Shown piece after piece: positions 6,118 to 7,393 of a DNA stretch of 7,393 bases (the stretch's first letter is position 1; every line of letters begins with the position of its first letter). The notes below the pieces were generated by a model that saw only the letters and a list, made by a program, of their open reading frames with translations, did not search any database and had not been told where the DNA came from. A program made the position numbers and the translations under genes. This DNA comes from Anaerolineae bacterium (GTDB lineage: Bacteria > Chloroflexota > Anaerolineae > B4-G1). Location of the stretch: the NCBI GenBank assembly GCA_030620125.1, contig JAUXFI010000105.1, forward strand, positions 1 through 7,393, in the 5' to 3' direction.

Positions 6118-6292
6118 ACGCGCCTCCCCTGTCCCAGGAGTTGTCTGACTCTCTCACGGCGTGTCCCAAAAATCAGAGCAGTCACCTTCCCAGAAGCTTT
6201 GACGGCCCAATAATGACGAGAAATGCGGCCAACCTGACCGGTTTCTGACATTCGGCAGATTGTATCGAGCTTCCGGGAAGATCTTTGCACTC
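6118..6292 (-). other. Unexplained 175-nt spacer between tadB and tadC
   Basis: The neighbouring spacers are 47 nt (cpaF-tadB) and 17 nt (tadC-comF), so this gap stands out. A minus-strand frame from GTG6290 to 6105 (61 codons) spans it and runs into tadC, but it lacks a ribosome binding site at GTG6290 and at the internal ATG, and I recognise no family. I see no strong terminator. It contains AACCTGACCGGTTTCTGAC (plus strand, 6231-6249), which resembles one arm of the palindrome in proS. A remnant of an inserted element, a small RNA, or a lost small pilin-related gene are all possible. Confidence 0.5.
6231..6249. repeat. Possible partial copy of the proS palindromic element
   Basis: ACCTGACCGGTTTC here differs at one of 14 positions from ACCTGACAGGTTTC in the proS palindrome. 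The second arm is not recognisable. A 14-nt near match is suggestive in a window this size but is a comparison made after the fact. Confidence 0.35.
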
Positions 6293-7240
6293 TTACACTT
6301 CAATATCTACGATCTTCATGATGATTATATAGCCCGATACGACCCCTAGTAACCCCGCACCAATCATCATCCACCCGCAGCGATGGACGAACAGCAACCC
6401 CATGAATTCAGGATTGATGAGATAAACGATCACCGATAGAATGATTGGGACGGCGCTGATCAAGTTGCCTGCGCCACGGCCATAGGACGTGAGAGCACGA
6501 ATATCACCCTTAATGCGAACGCGCTCCCGAATTGTGTAGCTAATCGAGTCCAACACCTCAGCCAGATTGCCGCCAACCTCACGCTGCACGTTGATGGCCG
6601 TGATCATCATATCCAGATCATCGCTGGGCATGCGGCGCAACATGTTACTCAGCGCAATCTCCAACGTTATGCCGAGTTGCACCTCCTGCACCACTCGAGC
6701 AAACTCGACGGAAATCGGCGGGCTCATCTCCCGCGACACCGACTCCATCGACTGCATGACGCTGTAGCCGGAGCGGATGCCGTTCACCATGAGATTGATC
6801 GTATCACTCAATTGGTCGTTAAACGACCGCAAGCGTCGTCCACGCAGAAACGTGATGTACCAGCGGGGAGCAAAAAAGCACAACAGACACACCCCGGCAG
6901 CGGTCAACGCACTCCCGGAGAGGAAGAAAGTCAATCCCGTGGCAACGATGACCATGATGACGGTGGCTGCCATAAACTCACTCACAGTGAATTTAATGTC
7001 CGCCTGCGCCAGTTGGGTCGCCAGGTCGGCGCCCACTCCCCGTCTGACAAGAGTACGGTTCAGGGCATCCCCCAGGGGAGACCTGCGTCCCCCAGGGATC
7101 CCAGCCTGCGCAGCCATATCTTCATCGGTGAGGCCCAGTCGCTCCTTGATCAAAGACTGGCTAGACCGGCGAGAAATGATAACCCCACTCACCACAGCAC
7201 CCAGGCCGATCACTGCAAACATCACCGCTATCCAGACCAT
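6293..7240 (-). CDS. tadB: Tad pilus inner-membrane platform protein TadB
   Basis: TadB is the first of the two GspF-like inner-membrane proteins of the Tad/Flp pilus machine and pairs with TadC beneath the pilus. The 315-residue product has an N-terminal membrane segment (2-22), a segment pair at about 88-130, the T2SSF domain (about 140-245) with NLMVNGIRSGYSVMQSMES and AINVQREVGGNLAEVLDSI, and two C-terminal segments (259-276 and 288-308). Length is typical. ATG7240 follows GGAGG by 7 nt. It begins 47 nt after the cpaF stop, consistent with one transcript. The two T2SSF proteins in tandem after cpaF are the standard tadA-tadB-tadC order. Confidence 0.95.
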   Translation of the reverse strand: MVWIAVMFAVIGLGAVVSGVIISRRSSQSLIKERLGLTDEDMAAQAGIPGGRRSPLGDALNRTLVRRGVGADLATQLAQADIKFTVSEFMAATVIMVIVATGLTFFLSGSALTAAGVCLLCFFAPRWYITFLRGRRLRSFNDQLSDTINLMVNGIRSGYSVMQSMESVSREMSPPISVEFARVVQEVQLGITLEIALSNMLRRMPSDDLDMMITAINVQREVGGNLAEVLDSISYTIRERVRIKGDIRALTSYGRGAGNLISAVPIILSVIVYLINPEFMGLLFVHRCGWMMIGAGLLGVVSGYIIIMKIVDIEV

Positions 7241-7287
7241 GACTCACCCTCCACCCACAACTCCCCCACTGCCGTAGAGTTCGCTAC

Positions 7288-7393
7288 CTAGTACCGCGTC
7301 CGTTTTCCTATGCCGAAAATACTGGGAGGCAGGTGAATGTCTGCCGCCTCAATCTTCCCCATAGACCGGGGGCGCAGCCCTGTGGGGCGTAGC
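7288..7393 (-). CDS. cpaF: C-terminal end of CpaF/TadA pilus assembly ATPase (partial)
   Basis: Only the last 34 codons are in the window; the gene continues past the right edge. Reading the minus strand from 7392 gives a sequence beginning LRPTGLRPRSMGKIEAADI, followed by HLPPSIFG and a basic tail IGKRTRY before TAG at 7290-7288. RPTGxRPxxxxKxExAxIxLPPSxFG is the characteristic tail of CpaF/TadA secretion ATPases, which power Tad/Flp pilus assembly. The 47-nt spacing to tadB and the gene order support the call. The ATPase motifs themselves are outside the window. Confidence 0.88.
   Translation of the reverse strand, partial: LRPTGLRPRSMGKIEAADIHLPPSIFGIGKRTRY

Noticed and set aside
6105..6290. 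61-codon minus-strand frame across the tadB-tadC gap
   Set aside because: No ribosome binding site at GTG6290 or the internal ATG, overlaps the tadC start, and no family recognised. Kept only as part of the unexplained spacer.
6677..7291. 204-codon plus-strand open frame opposite tadB
   Set aside because: The product is rich in His/Arg/Ser/Pro low-complexity sequence typical of an antisense reading, while tadB is a full-length recognised protein.

Overview
The window looks like a piece of a chromosome from a monoderm, moderately GC-rich bacterium. A Chloroflexota (Anaerolineae-like) origin is my best guess. It rests on overall protein flavour (ProS, long-form HPF, paired TadB/TadC, frequent GTG/TTG starts behind strong AAGGAGG ribosome binding sites) and on abundant small palindromic repeats. 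It is an inference from memory, not a database result.

Layout: positions 1-246 form a gene-free leader with a nested inverted repeat (17-85) and a terminator-like hairpin that abuts the ribosome binding site of proS. proS (247-2046, +) encodes a full-length bacterial prolyl-tRNA synthetase, and a 36-nt near-perfect palindrome is embedded in frame in its anticodon-binding domain. Everything to the right is on the minus strand. Read in transcription order (right to left) it is: the last 34 codons of a CpaF/TadA secretion ATPase (running off the right edge), tadB, tadC, comF, a heptad-repeat intergenic region, hpf (long-form ribosome hibernation factor), an unrecognised gene with features of a GT-A nucleotidyltransferase, and a low-molecular-weight protein tyrosine phosphatase. 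The phosphatase converges on proS and overlaps it by 43 bp.

The genes fall into three units. cpaF-tadB-tadC-comF is a probable operon that joins the inner-membrane engine of a Tad/Flp pilus to a competence-type phosphoribosyltransferase-fold protein. This suggests a link between the pilus and DNA uptake. hpf has its own leader region and probably its own promoter; comF followed by hpf is a recurrent bacterial neighbourhood. The nucleotidyltransferase-like gene and the phosphatase are translationally coupled (TGATG).

No phage, transposase, CRISPR array, tRNA or rRNA is visible. The most unusual content is non-coding: the in-frame palindrome in proS, the paired hairpins at 17-85 with an exactly compensating base change, the heptad inverted repeat between comF and hpf, and an unexplained 175-nt spacer between tadB and tadC that carries a sequence resembling one arm of the proS palindrome.
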